Source: a virus. From it: a stretch of DNA of 62,526 nucleotides. A program made the position numbers and the translations under genes. The notes under the pieces are model-generated. The model did not search any database. It was not told the DNA's origin and saw only the letters and a list, made by a program, of their open reading frames with translations. Shown one piece after another: positions 40,085 to 48,800 of the stretch (positions are counted from its first letter, which is position 1; every line of letters starts with the position of its first letter). The stretch covers positions 1 through 62,526 of IMG/VR virus record IMGVR_UViG_3300031972_001459; one strand, written 5' to 3'.

Positions 40085-41086
40085 ATGTTTGAGTATTTTT
40101 ACAATGAGATCTTTAGATCTGTAATTATTGGATTTGGTTCATTGTTCAATGGAATCGAAATTCAACATAAGGACGAGAATGATTCTACTTTTAGTGTCAT
40201 TAAAGTTCCTCTTGCTTACGGACCTACTCAGAAATTTCTTGCAAGACTAAAACAAAACCCGGACTTGAATACACCGGTTCAAATGACACTTCCAAGGATG
40301 TCATTTGAGTTTACGAATCTCGCATATGATTCTTCGAGAAAATCAACTCAAACACAGACTGTAGTTTATACAAATCCTGACGGAACAGAGACGAAGAAAG
40401 GATATCTTCCCGTTCCATATAACATGACAATCACTCTTTCAATTTACACAAAATTGAACGATGATATGCTTCAAATCATCGAACAGATTGTTCCATACTT
40501 TCAACCAGGTTATACACTCCCCATCAAGTTCTTGGGAAATTTGAATGAAGTAATCAATGTTCCTGTTCAACTTGATAACATTGATATGAGTGATGATTAT
40601 GAAGGTAATTTTGATACAAGAAGAGCACTAATTTATACTATAACATTTACTGCAAAGACTTATGTCTTTGGTCCTCTCAAAGATGTTTCTTCCGATATCA
40701 TCAAGAAGGTTACTGTTGGATATGTTGCTGGTTCGACCAGTGGTAATTCTTATCAGAGAGATGTTACTTATCAAGTTACACCAAGAGCAGTCAAAGATTA
40801 TGATGGTGTGGTTGCAACTCTTCTTTCAGAGAATGTGGATATGGTAGAAACTGTAATTGATGTTGATGATGGAACTAAAATTCCAGAGAAATCTTATATT
40901 TACATCGGTCAAGAAGAGATGTATGTAGAGAATGTGACAGGTAATAGGTTATTAGTTAAGAGAGCTCAAGATAAGTCACCACTACAAAATCATTTACTTG
41001 GGGAAAAGGTATATACGATAACCCAAGCAGATAATGCACAAATCGAAGTTGGTGACAATTTCGGTTTTGACGGAAATCTTTTCTGA
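40085..41086 (+). CDS. gp15: Tail sheath stabiliser and completion protein gp15
   Basis: A 333-residue protein of the T4 gp15 family (272 in T4), which forms the terminal hexamer of the tail and joins it to the neck. The family start MFEYFYNEIFRSVI (MFGYFYN in T4), FSVIKVPLAYG, LPRMSFEFTNLAYDSSRK, PYNMTITLSIYTKLNDDMLQ and IIEQIVPYFQPGY are all clear. The C-terminal about 70 residues (VDMVETVIDVDDGTKIPEKS, IYIGQEEMYVENV) are an extension of a type also seen in the baseplate proteins here. Confidence 0.94.
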   Translation: MFEYFYNEIFRSVIIGFGSLFNGIEIQHKDENDSTFSVIKVPLAYGPTQKFLARLKQNPDLNTPVQMTLPRMSFEFTNLAYDSSRKSTQTQTVVYTNPDGTETKKGYLPVPYNMTITLSIYTKLNDDMLQIIEQIVPYFQPGYTLPIKFLGNLNEVINVPVQLDNIDMSDDYEGNFDTRRALIYTITFTAKTYVFGPLKDVSSDIIKKVTVGYVAGSTSGNSYQRDVTYQVTPRAVKDYDGVVATLLSENVDMVETVIDVDDGTKIPEKSYIYIGQEEMYVENVTGNRLLVKRAQDKSPLQNHLLGEKVYTITQADNAQIEVGDNFGFDGNLF

Positions 41087-41094
41087 GGTAAATC

Positions 41095-41520
41095 ATGGAT
41101 AAGTATGAAAAGCTCAATGAAACTTTTGATGTTGAACCAATAGAAGTAATACCAGAAAAAAATGCTATCGAAAAAAAGATAGAGCATTATAAAAATTCTA
41201 AAGAAGATATTCGTAAAGACTACGAATATACCAGAGGTAATTTGTATTCGATTATCGAAAAAGGACAAGAAGCAATTAATGGTATTCTTGAACTTGCACA
41301 AGAAAGTGAGATGCCTCGTGCATATGAAGTTGCAGGACAATTGATTAAGAGTGTCTCTGATGCAACTGATAAATTGATGGACCTTCAGAAAAAACTGAAG
41401 GATGTTAACAAGGAAGAGGAATCGAAAGGACCAACTACTGTCAATAATGCACTTTTTGTAGGTTCAACAGCAGACCTTCAAAAGATGTTAAAGAATGCTG
41501 GTAAAGACATAAATACCTAA
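41095..41520 (+). CDS. gp16: Small terminase subunit gp16
   Basis: A 141-residue helical protein of the T4 gp16 family (164 in T4). The small terminase forms a ring that recognises concatemeric DNA and stimulates gp17. Visible: the DYEYTRGNLYSIIEKGQEAI central helix pair, AQESEMPRAYEVAGQLIKSV, a coiled coil TDKLMDLQKKLKDV, and the C-terminal TVNNALFVGSTADLQKML, which matches the FVGS/FMGS-type block of T4. It lies between genes 15 and 17, as expected, though several virion genes separate it from 17 here. Confidence 0.85.
   Translation: MDKYEKLNETFDVEPIEVIPEKNAIEKKIEHYKNSKEDIRKDYEYTRGNLYSIIEKGQEAINGILELAQESEMPRAYEVAGQLIKSVSDATDKLMDLQKKLKDVNKEEESKGPTTVNNALFVGSTADLQKMLKNAGKDINT
41508..41515 (+). 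promoter_or_regulatory. Late promoter (CATAAATA)
   Basis: A late-box variant inside the end of gene 16, 15 bases before the next start codon. Confidence 0.55.
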
Positions 41521-41530
41521 AAAGATTGAA

Positions 41531-41866
41531 ATGGCTGTCGAATCTATTAATATACAAATTGATAAGGGAACAGATTTTTCACAAAATTTTGTGATGAAGA
41601 ACCCTGACCAGACCATTATCGATTTGACTGGATATACAGGGGTATCTAAAGTAAGAAAGTATCCTGAAGATTCTAGTAACGTTCAAAGTTTTGCTGTAGG
41701 TATTGCATCAACTACTGGAACAATTACGTTATCAATGGGTACTACAGTTACATCGAATTTGACAGTAGGTAGAAACTACTATGACATCCTTGTAACATCA
41801 GGTTCTAGTGTAGTTTCTAAGGTATTTGAGGGTTCTGTTATGGTAAATGCTACTATATCTGTGTAA
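41531..41866 (+). CDS. Small beta-rich virion protein
   Basis: A 111-residue protein with regular strand pattern (INIQIDKGTDFSQNFVMKNP, TIIDLTGYTGVSKVRKYPED, TGTITLSMGTTVTSNLTVGR, NYYDILVTSGSSVVSKVFEG). This is the organisation of small beta-sandwich domains found in phage baseplate and fibre-associated proteins that begin 'D-x-G-x-x-F'. It is likely a virion component; no T4 equivalent is recognised. It has its own late promoter and lies two bases before the next gene. Confidence 0.65.
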   Translation: MAVESINIQIDKGTDFSQNFVMKNPDQTIIDLTGYTGVSKVRKYPEDSSNVQSFAVGIASTTGTITLSMGTTVTSNLTVGRNYYDILVTSGSSVVSKVFEGSVMVNATISV

Positions 41867-41868
41867 AA

Positions 41869-42471
41869 ATGGACAACTTAGGAGATTTCTTTTCTCTTAT
41901 TGGTGAAGAGAAGAAAAAAGACAAAGAAAAGACTAAAGAAATACTTGGAGAGGTATCCCTTGGAGACCTTTTCTCAAGTTTGAGTGAAGAAAAAAAGAAG
42001 GTTAAAGAAAAAAATTTAAAAAAAGAAAAAGAATTAGAAAAAATTAAAAAAGACGCAAAGATTTTTGAAACGTTTTTGTTTAATGAGACCCCGAGAGTAG
42101 AACAAAGTGCGATAAATGCAGTAAAGGTTCTAGAAACTGAACTGCTAAATCTTAAAAGTACATCTCATAAGTCAATTGATAGACTTATGAGAGGGATTAG
42201 TGCAGAGTATAATATTACACCAACCAAATTACATAATCAATTTAAAGAAAAACATAATCTTATACCTGATGATTGGGTAAAACAACAGAAGGAAGAAGTA
42301 GATACTAGTAACTGGAAGGATGATTATAAACCTCTTGAGATAGAAACTGAAGATATTATCAAACCAGAGCCTCTTAAACCATCAAAACCTATCGTAGATA
42401 TTAAAGAACTTGGGGAGGGTATAGAAGAATTGGAGACTCTTGCAAAAATAAGAGATGATGTTGATGTATAG
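41869..42471 (+). CDS. Charged coiled-coil protein, first half of a split gene
   Basis: A 200-residue protein with a repeated start, DFFSLIGEEKKKDKEK and DLFSSLSEEKKKVKEKN, a strongly charged helix, a middle helical part and an acidic Pro-containing linker, KPEPLKPSKPIVDI. It ends in a single TAG (42469-42471). The same frame continues without another stop to 42948. Related cyanophage proteins, as far as I know the type, run from a FSLIGEEKKK-type start through a coiled coil into a Gly-rich and beta-rich end in one chain. The TAG is therefore either a recent nonsense change or a read-through site. Confidence 0.7.
   Translation: MDNLGDFFSLIGEEKKKDKEKTKEILGEVSLGDLFSSLSEEKKKVKEKNLKKEKELEKIKKDAKIFETFLFNETPRVEQSAINAVKVLETELLNLKSTSHKSIDRLMRGISAEYNITPTKLHNQFKEKHNLIPDDWVKQQKEEVDTSNWKDDYKPLEIETEDIIKPEPLKPSKPIVDIKELGEGIEELETLAKIRDDVDV
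42469..42471 (+). other. In-frame TAG dividing a virion gene
   Basis: The single TAG between the frames 41869-42471 and 42490-42948, which are in the same phase. The next in-frame ATG is 18 bases downstream and has no good Shine-Dalgarno site. Joined, the reading gives one protein of 359 codons. Confidence 0.75.
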
Positions 42472-42489
42472 GTTGATAATTCTACTAAT

Positions 42490-42948
42490 ATGTTGAAGAG
42501 TATTGAGATTCTGGATAAGTTGACTCCAGATGAAGAGATTGATAGTGATGGAAAGGATAGTGAATTTAATAGACTGAGAAGAGAAATAGACCAACTGCGT
42601 AAGATGGTCTATGAAAGTGTCAGACATACCTCTACTATTGGAGGTGGTGGTGCTGGATTCATCAAGGATCTTGATGATGTTAATATTGCTGGTCTTCAGA
42701 ATGGTTACATACTGTCATATAATTCCACTACTCAAAAGTGGGACGTAATTGAAAATCAAAGTACTGGTGGGGTAACAAATGGTATTAGAGTTCTTACTAC
42801 TGTAGAGAGAGATGCGTTAACACCAGTAGCAGGAGCTTTGATTTACAATTCTACTACTGATGTTGTTCAAGTTTATACTGGAACTGCCTGGGTAGGTGTT
42901 GCTCCTGATGAAGATGCAATTATTGATGGTTCTGTTACTATTACATAG
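42490..42948 (+). CDS. Virion protein, second half of a split gene
   Basis: A 152-residue frame in phase with the preceding gene, beginning with a charged coiled coil (FNRLRREIDQLRKMVYES), a Gly-rich turn (TIGGGGAGF), then strand-rich LDDVNIAGLQNGYILSYNST and TQKWDVIENQ, of a type common in marine phage fibre-like proteins, and TVERDALTPVAGALIYNSTT with YTGTAWVGV, a short module often found in phage tail fibres. It lacks a clear ribosome binding site of its own, so it is probably made by read-through or restart, or it is a pseudogene half. Confidence 0.65.
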   Translation: MLKSIEILDKLTPDEEIDSDGKDSEFNRLRREIDQLRKMVYESVRHTSTIGGGGAGFIKDLDDVNIAGLQNGYILSYNSTTQKWDVIENQSTGGVTNGIRVLTTVERDALTPVAGALIYNSTTDVVQVYTGTAWVGVAPDEDAIIDGSVTIT

Positions 42949-42949
42949 T

Positions 42950-42957
42950 AATAAATA
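42950..42957 (+). promoter_or_regulatory. Late promoter (AATAAATA)
   Basis: A late-box variant following the previous stop, 25 bases before the next start codon. Confidence 0.6.
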
Positions 42958-42982
42958 ATAAAACAGAACTCTTTCTATTGAT

Positions 42983-44362
42983 ATGCAGGAAGGTAATCTA
43001 CATAAGTGGTTTAAGGGATCCAAGTCTAAAGACGGTAAGTCTGGTTGGGTCAATGTGGTCACTGGTGGTACATGTGCTAGCGATAAACCAGGTGAAGGAA
43101 CACCCAAGTGTGTATCTTCTTCAAAGAGGGCTAGTATGACTCCTGCCGAAAGAAAGTCTGCACAAAGCAGAAAGAAGAAAGCAGACCCAAACCAACAATC
43201 AAAGTCTGGTGCTGCAAAACCAACTTACGTTTCAACTGACAAACCAAAGAAAAAAATGAAAGAAGAAATGGAAATCAATGAAGCGGACAAGAAGGGTAAA
43301 GGTAGTGGTAAGAAGGATGCATGTTACCATAAGGTAAAGGCATCTGCTTCTGTATGGCCTTCTGCTTATGCTTCTGGTCGTTTGGTTCAGTGCCGTAAGA
43401 AAGGTGCTGCCAATTACGGTAAGTCAAAGAAGAACGAAGAGTTTATGGCTCTTCCAGAGTTGACTGACCTTCAAATCAGGTGTATGGAAGCAGCAGGTAT
43501 TGAAGTAGAAGTTCTTGATGAGAAGTGTTGGGTTGGGTATACCCAGAAGGGTATGAAGAAGAAGGGTAAAAAAGTAGTTCCCAATTGTGTTCCTGTTGGT
43601 GAAGGATATGCTCCTGGTGATGTCGATCAGAAGGTTGGTGCTGTAACTCCTATTCCCAAAGATGAGAGAGAAGCAGCAAAACAAAGATTACTTGCCAAGA
43701 CAAAGGCAAAACGTGAAAAGATGAAGGAAGAAAATAATATTGAAGAGGCTACAAGAATTCCTGCACAGAGTGGTAACTGTTACTTGGTAGGATTTACCTG
43801 GAGAGGTAAATACATGATGATGAAATTATTCTTCCCAGATGTAAAGAGACCTTCTAGAACTGAAGTTCAAGATACACTTGAGAAAGTATATCCAGGTTCT
43901 TATGTTCAAAGGTTTGACCTTACCCAATATAACCCTAACGAACCAATGTTGAATGTTGGTGTTCGTGAAGAACATGATAAATCTAATAAGAGTTGTTCTA
44001 AAGGTGAATACTATTGTAAGGACTCTAAAAAATGTAAGCCAATACCTAAAGGTCATCATGTAATGCCAAATGGTGATTTGATGAAAGATGAGGATCATGA
44101 TGAAGGTGGTGATATGAGTGAAGGTGCTGCTTGGACTCGCAAAGAAGGTCAGAACCCTGAAGGTGGTTTAAATGAGAAAGGAAGAAAGTCTGCGAAAGCA
44201 GATGGACATAACTTAAAACGACCATCTAAAGTGAAGGGTAATAAGAGAAGAGCATCATTCTGTGCTAGAATGAGTGGAATGAAAAAGAAACTCACCTCCA
44301 AGAAAACTGCTAATGATCCTGATTCCAGGATCAACAAATCACTTAGAGCGTGGGACTGCTGA
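42983..44362 (+). CDS. Basic multi-domain protein (DUF5872- and DUF6321-like)
   Basis: A 459-residue, Lys-rich protein built from short Cys-containing modules joined by charged linkers. Residues 5-45 (HKWFKGSKSKDGKSGWVN, CASDKPGEGTPKC) are DUF5872-like. Residues 112-148 contain CYHKVKASASVWPSAYASGR and CRKKGAANYG. Residues 178-206 carry another Cys pair (KCWVGYTQKGMKKKG...NC). Residues 383-459 (AAWTRKEGQNPEGGLNEKGR, ASFCARMSGMKKKLTSKKTA) are DUF6321-like. It lies between the split virion gene and the large terminase gene. The basic modules and linkers suggest a DNA-binding protein carried in the head, perhaps cut by the prohead protease; this is an inference. Confidence 0.75.
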   Translation: MQEGNLHKWFKGSKSKDGKSGWVNVVTGGTCASDKPGEGTPKCVSSSKRASMTPAERKSAQSRKKKADPNQQSKSGAAKPTYVSTDKPKKKMKEEMEINEADKKGKGSGKKDACYHKVKASASVWPSAYASGRLVQCRKKGAANYGKSKKNEEFMALPELTDLQIRCMEAAGIEVEVLDEKCWVGYTQKGMKKKGKKVVPNCVPVGEGYAPGDVDQKVGAVTPIPKDEREAAKQRLLAKTKAKREKMKEENNIEEATRIPAQSGNCYLVGFTWRGKYMMMKLFFPDVKRPSRTEVQDTLEKVYPGSYVQRFDLTQYNPNEPMLNVGVREEHDKSNKSCSKGEYYCKDSKKCKPIPKGHHVMPNGDLMKDEDHDEGGDMSEGAAWTRKEGQNPEGGLNEKGRKSAKADGHNLKRPSKVKGNKRRASFCARMSGMKKKLTSKKTANDPDSRINKSLRAWDC

Positions 44363-44368
44363 TAAATT

Positions 44369-46036
44369 ATGAGTAATGATGTTTATTTAGGAAATCCTTT
44401 GCTCAAAAAGGCGAATACCCCCATTGAGTTTACACAAGAAGATATTGAAGAATATATTAAGTGTAAGCAGGACCCAGTATACTTTGCAAATAATTATGTA
44501 AAGATTGTGACCTTGGACCATGGTTTGCAACCTTTCAAGACTTATGACTTCCAAGATAAGTTAATTAGTAACTTCCATAACAACAGATTTAATATCTGTA
44601 AGATGCCTAGACAGACTGGTAAGTCTACTACTTGTGTATCGTATCTACTTCATTATGCTATCTTCAATGATAGTGTCAACATTGGTATTCTGGCTAACAA
44701 GGCTACAACTGCTAGAGAACTACTTGCAAGACTGGCTACTGCATATGAGAACTTACCCAAGTGGATGCAACAGGGTATTCTTGTATGGAACAAAGGTAAT
44801 ATTGAGTTAGAGAACGGTAGTAAGATACTTGCAGCTTCTACTTCAGCATCAGCTGTTAGAGGTATGTCTTTCAACATCCTCTTCTTGGACGAATTTGCAT
44901 TCGTTCCAAATCATGTTGCTGACGCATTCTTTGCATCTGTTTATCCTACGATTACTTCTGGTAAATCAACGAAGGTAATCATTGTTTCTACGCCTCACGG
45001 CATGAACCACTTCTATCGAATGTGGCATGATGCAGAGAAGGCAAAGAATGAATATATTCCAACCGATGTTCATTGGTCAGAAGTTCCTGGTAGAGATGAG
45101 GTCTGGAAAGAACAGACAATCAAGAACACTTCTGAACAACAGTTCAAGATTGAGTTCGAGTGTGAATTCCTTGGGTCTGTTGATACATTGATTGCACCAA
45201 GTAAACTCAAAACTATGGTGTATGATAATCCAATTCAAACAAGTGCAGGACTAGATGTTCATTTTGCACCAATTCCTGACCACGATTATATCGTAACTGT
45301 TGACGTTGCTAGAGGGGTAGGTAATGACTACTCTGCATTTATTATTACAGATATTACTTCGTTCCCACATAGAGTTGTTGCAAAGTATAGGAACAATGAA
45401 ATCAAACCGATGTTGTTTCCTAACATTATTTTCCAGTTAGCAAAGAAATACAATAATGCATTTGTTCTTTGTGAGGTTAATGATATTGGAGACCAGGTTG
45501 CAAGTATTCTTCAATATGATTTGGAGTATCAGAATGTTCTGATGTGTGCAATGAGGGGTAGGGCAGGACAAGTTGTAGGTCAAGGTTTCTCTGGAACTAA
45601 AACACAACTTGGTGTCAAGATGTCCAAGACAGTCAAGAAGATTGGGTCACTCAATCTCAAGACAATGATTGAAGAAGATAAACTTATCTTCAATGACTAC
45701 GAGATTATTTCAGAATTGACAACCTTTATTTCAAAGAGTAATTCATTCGAGGCAGAAGAAGGTTGTAATGATGACCTTGCAATGTGTCTGGTCATTTATG
45801 CATGGTTGGTTGCACAGGATTACTTCAAAGAACTGACAGACCAAGATGTTCGTAAGAGATTGTATGAAGAACAGAAAAACCAGATTGAACAAGACATGGC
45901 ACCGTTTGGTTTTATGAATGACGGTTTAGATGAAGGAACCTTTGTAGATAGCGAAGGAGATAGATGGTATACCAAGAGTAATGAGTATGATGAGTATGGA
46001 ACAGCCGCTGGTGGTTGGGAACTCTGGAACTACTGA
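44369..46036 (+). CDS. gp17: Large terminase subunit gp17
   Basis: A 555-residue protein of the T4 gp17 family (610 in T4), the packaging motor and headful nuclease. ATPase part: Walker A in MPRQTGKST (79-87), Walker B LFLDE (171-175), coupling motif VSTPHG near 207. Nuclease part with RNase H-like fold: Asp312 in VTVDVARGVGNDYSA, Glu369 in LCEVNDIGDQ and the Asp pair 468-469 in GCNDDLAMCL, matching the three acidic active-site residues of T4 gp17. GATAAATT just before the ATG is a weak late-type box. The stop overlaps the next start (TGATG). Confidence 0.97.
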   Translation: MSNDVYLGNPLLKKANTPIEFTQEDIEEYIKCKQDPVYFANNYVKIVTLDHGLQPFKTYDFQDKLISNFHNNRFNICKMPRQTGKSTTCVSYLLHYAIFNDSVNIGILANKATTARELLARLATAYENLPKWMQQGILVWNKGNIELENGSKILAASTSASAVRGMSFNILFLDEFAFVPNHVADAFFASVYPTITSGKSTKVIIVSTPHGMNHFYRMWHDAEKAKNEYIPTDVHWSEVPGRDEVWKEQTIKNTSEQQFKIEFECEFLGSVDTLIAPSKLKTMVYDNPIQTSAGLDVHFAPIPDHDYIVTVDVARGVGNDYSAFIITDITSFPHRVVAKYRNNEIKPMLFPNIIFQLAKKYNNAFVLCEVNDIGDQVASILQYDLEYQNVLMCAMRGRAGQVVGQGFSGTKTQLGVKMSKTVKKIGSLNLKTMIEEDKLIFNDYEIISELTTFISKSNSFEAEEGCNDDLAMCLVIYAWLVAQDYFKELTDQDVRKRLYEEQKNQIEQDMAPFGFMNDGLDEGTFVDSEGDRWYTKSNEYDEYGTAAGGWELWNY

Positions 46037-46266
46037 TGGACTTTGATGAACAACTAGAACTAGGTCATTTACTCTTAAATGATAGAAAATGTAAAAGTTG
46101 TGGTGAAGTAAAAAATCTTGTAGATGACTTTTACAGAACAAGAAAGGATAGAGGTGCAGTTCCTTCTTCATATTCATATGTCTGTAAAGATTGTTTTATT
46201 GAGTATGTCAAGGAAAATAAAAAGAATAGAAGTCCAAAATCTAGATGGGAATACCCAGATTGGTGA
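46036..46266 (+). CDS. Small zinc-ribbon protein between genes 17 and 18
   Basis: A 76-residue protein with CKSCGEVKNLVDDFYRT and VCKDCF, a C-x2-C ... C-x2-C zinc site like that at the N-terminus of endonuclease VII-type proteins, and a C-terminus SRWEYPDW. Proteins of this kind are regularly seen between genes 17 and 18 in cyanophages. No nuclease part is present, so it is probably a DNA- or protein-binding factor rather than an endonuclease. The ATG at 46036 overlaps the gene 17 stop. Confidence 0.7.
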   Translation: MDFDEQLELGHLLLNDRKCKSCGEVKNLVDDFYRTRKDRGAVPSSYSYVCKDCFIEYVKENKKNRSPKSRWEYPDW

Positions 46267-46303
46267 GTTTTCGTCACGTTTACCCTATCAAAACCGGGAT
46301 ATT

Positions 46304-46311
46304 CATAAATA
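46304..46311 (+). promoter_or_regulatory. Late promoter (CATAAATA) before gene 18
   Basis: A late-box variant 37 bases before the sheath gene, followed by the strong binding site AAAGGAGAGAG, which fits the high output needed for sheath protein. Confidence 0.65.
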
Positions 46312-46347
46312 TTTTTAGTTAAATGAGTAACAAAGGAGAGAGAAAAC

Positions 46348-48768
46348 ATGGCTACTCCTCAACTATCTCCAGGAGTTTTAGTCAGGGAAGTTGACTTAAC
46401 TGTTGGAAGAGCTGAGAATGTTCTTGACAACATTGGCGCAATTGCAGGACCCTTTTCACTGGGACCAGTAAATGAACCAATTACGATTGAGACACAGCAA
46501 CAATTCCTTGATACTTTTGGTAAGCCAATTGGAACTGATAGACAGTATGAGTACTGGATGTCTGGAAATTCATTCCTCTCCTACGGTGGTATTCTAAAAG
46601 TTGTTAGAGTTGGTGGCGACACCCTCAATAATGGTAATGCAGGAACTCAACAAGCTTCAGAAGCTGTTAGAATTGATAACCTAGATGATTACGAACAGAA
46701 TCATACTACGGATTCTAGTTTCTACTGGGCAGCAAGAAACCCTGGTACATGGTCGAACAGTCTGAAAGTTTGCACCATTGATAACAAGTCGGACCAATCT
46801 GTAGGTATTGCTACTACTAACCCTAGTGCACTCGGACTGGTAGTTGGTTATGGTGTTTCTACTGCAAAGAACGCAGTATCTATTCCAGGTAATGGTTCTG
46901 TTAATACCTTCACAGGTAACCTGAAGGGTATCATCACTGGTGTTACCACGGATGCAGTAAACGGAAATAGTTCGATTGAAGTTAAGGTACTTGCAAGAGT
47001 TAACCCGACTACACAATCCACTACAAACATTGGATTTACTACAATAAGTAGTATTGGCGCCGCAGGTACAACAGTACTTTCTGTCAATAGTACATCTGGT
47101 ATTACTACAGGAACGATTTGTGTTACACAAAATAATGGTGGTATTGATGTTGTAAGTTTTGGTTCTTCTACGGTCACATTGTCTGTAGGTATTGCTCAAT
47201 CTGCATTGGTTGGTACAGCTGTTACCTATCAAACACTGACATCGATTGCAGGAACTGAAACTCCGATTACTTATCAGAATTACAATCCAGCAAATTCATT
47301 CTCTGCTGGTGATGTACTCACCATCACTCCAGGAACTGGTGGAACACCAACTACTTCTAGTACTTCTACAGTATCTGACTGGTATGACGAACAGACACTT
47401 GGTCTTACAAACTCTACAGTTTATTGGAGAAACATTGCTCCTAGACCAGTAGCTAACAGATTTGTAACTGAAAGGTCTGGCTCTAACGACGCAATTCACG
47501 TAGTTGTTGTAGACGACACGGGTGATGTTACCGGAGTTCAGGGTAATATTGTTGAGAGATTTGTATCGTTGTCTAAGGCTTCTGATGCTACTGCTGATGG
47601 AGACAATCCCACTAGGACTTACTATAAGGACTTCATTGCAAACAACTCGAAGTTTGCCTTTGCTGGTTTCAACCCATCGAATGCAGAAGATACTTATTGG
47701 AATACGATTCCAACAGCATCTGGTTTCTCAACTTCCTTCACACCTTACACAAACGCTCAAGGCCTTTGGGGTCAAGAAGCACAGGGTATTAGTTTCTCCT
47801 CACTGGGAAATGTAAGTTACACTTTGACTGGTGGTGTTGACTACAGTGCTAATAAGGGTATGGCTGCTGACCTTCCTGGTATTTTGGCTGGTTACAATCT
47901 ATTCGCAAATAGAGATGAGATTGCTGTTGATTATCTAATCATGGGTCCTGGACTCGCTGTAGAAAATCAATCACAAGCAAAGGCAAATCTTCTAATCTCT
48001 ATTGCCGAACAGAGAAAGGATTGTATTGCAACCATCTCTCCACACAGAGCTAACGTTGTAAATGTAACCAACACTACAACACAAACCTCGAATGTCCTAG
48101 GATTCTATTCACCTCTTCAATCATCGTCTTATGCGGTGTTTGATACTGGTTATAAGTACACCTACGATAGATTCAATAACGCATTCCGTTACATCCCAAC
48201 CAATGGTGATACTGCTGGTTTGATGGTAAGAACTGCACTTAATGCATATCCTTGGTTCTCACCTGCTGGTCTCCAGAGAGGTGTTCTGAATAATGCAGTT
48301 AAGATGGCATACAACCCATCCAAGAATCAGAGAGATGAACTCTACGGTTCAAGAATTAACTCCATCATCAACCAAAGAGGTTCTGGTATTGCACTTTACG
48401 GTGACAAGACTGCTCTTGCTTATTCTTCGGCCTTCGATAGAATTAACGTAAGAAGACTGTTCTTGACTGTAGAACAAGCTCTTGAGGGAGCCGCAAACGA
48501 TCAGTTGTTCGAACTCAATGACTCTAACACTAGAGCAAACTTTGTTAACATTGTCGAACCCTACTTGAGAGATGTTCAAGCTAAGAGAGGTATTTACGAT
48601 TTCAGAGTTATTTGTGACGAAACCAATAACACTCCAAATGTCATTGACAACAATGAATTTAGAGCTGATATCTTCCTGAAGCCAACCAAGTCTATCAACT
48701 TCGTCACCTTGACGTTCGTTGCTACCAGAACTGGTGTTGACTTCGAAGAAGTAATTGGTACTGTTTGA
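46348..48768 (+). CDS. gp18: Tail sheath protein gp18
   Basis: An 806-residue contractile sheath subunit (659 in T4). The N-terminus PQLSPGVLVREVDLTVGRAE and AGPFSLGPVNEPITI is typical, as is the C-terminal conserved domain (NRDEIAVDYLIMGPGLA, ISIAEQRKDCIATISPH, APYWFSPAG-like AYPWFSPAGLQRG, RDELYGSRINSIINQRGSGI, FLTVEQALEGAANDQLFELN, and the last strand INFVTLTFVATRTGVDF). The extra residues lie in a Thr/Ser-rich insert, about 140-340, which probably forms an outer domain of the sheath. It is preceded by a very good Shine-Dalgarno site. Confidence 0.97.
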   Translation: MATPQLSPGVLVREVDLTVGRAENVLDNIGAIAGPFSLGPVNEPITIETQQQFLDTFGKPIGTDRQYEYWMSGNSFLSYGGILKVVRVGGDTLNNGNAGTQQASEAVRIDNLDDYEQNHTTDSSFYWAARNPGTWSNSLKVCTIDNKSDQSVGIATTNPSALGLVVGYGVSTAKNAVSIPGNGSVNTFTGNLKGIITGVTTDAVNGNSSIEVKVLARVNPTTQSTTNIGFTTISSIGAAGTTVLSVNSTSGITTGTICVTQNNGGIDVVSFGSSTVTLSVGIAQSALVGTAVTYQTLTSIAGTETPITYQNYNPANSFSAGDVLTITPGTGGTPTTSSTSTVSDWYDEQTLGLTNSTVYWRNIAPRPVANRFVTERSGSNDAIHVVVVDDTGDVTGVQGNIVERFVSLSKASDATADGDNPTRTYYKDFIANNSKFAFAGFNPSNAEDTYWNTIPTASGFSTSFTPYTNAQGLWGQEAQGISFSSLGNVSYTLTGGVDYSANKGMAADLPGILAGYNLFANRDEIAVDYLIMGPGLAVENQSQAKANLLISIAEQRKDCIATISPHRANVVNVTNTTTQTSNVLGFYSPLQSSSYAVFDTGYKYTYDRFNNAFRYIPTNGDTAGLMVRTALNAYPWFSPAGLQRGVLNNAVKMAYNPSKNQRDELYGSRINSIINQRGSGIALYGDKTALAYSSAFDRINVRRLFLTVEQALEGAANDQLFELNDSNTRANFVNIVEPYLRDVQAKRGIYDFRVICDETNNTPNVIDNNEFRADIFLKPTKSINFVTLTFVATRTGVDFEEVIGTV

Positions 48769-48772
48769 TTAT

Positions 48773-48780
48773 ATTAAATA
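48773..48780 (+). promoter_or_regulatory. Late promoter variant (ATTAAATA) before gene 19
   Basis: A weaker late-type box 20 bases before the gene 19 start, followed by the strong binding site CTAGGAGGATC. Confidence 0.45.
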
Positions 48781-48800
48781 ACTACTAGGAGGATCAAAAA

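Noticed and set aside
46681-47232. 183-codon Cys- and Asn-rich frame on the minus strand of gene 18
   Set aside because: Its composition is that of a reversed Thr/Ser/Val-rich gene; it is a shadow.
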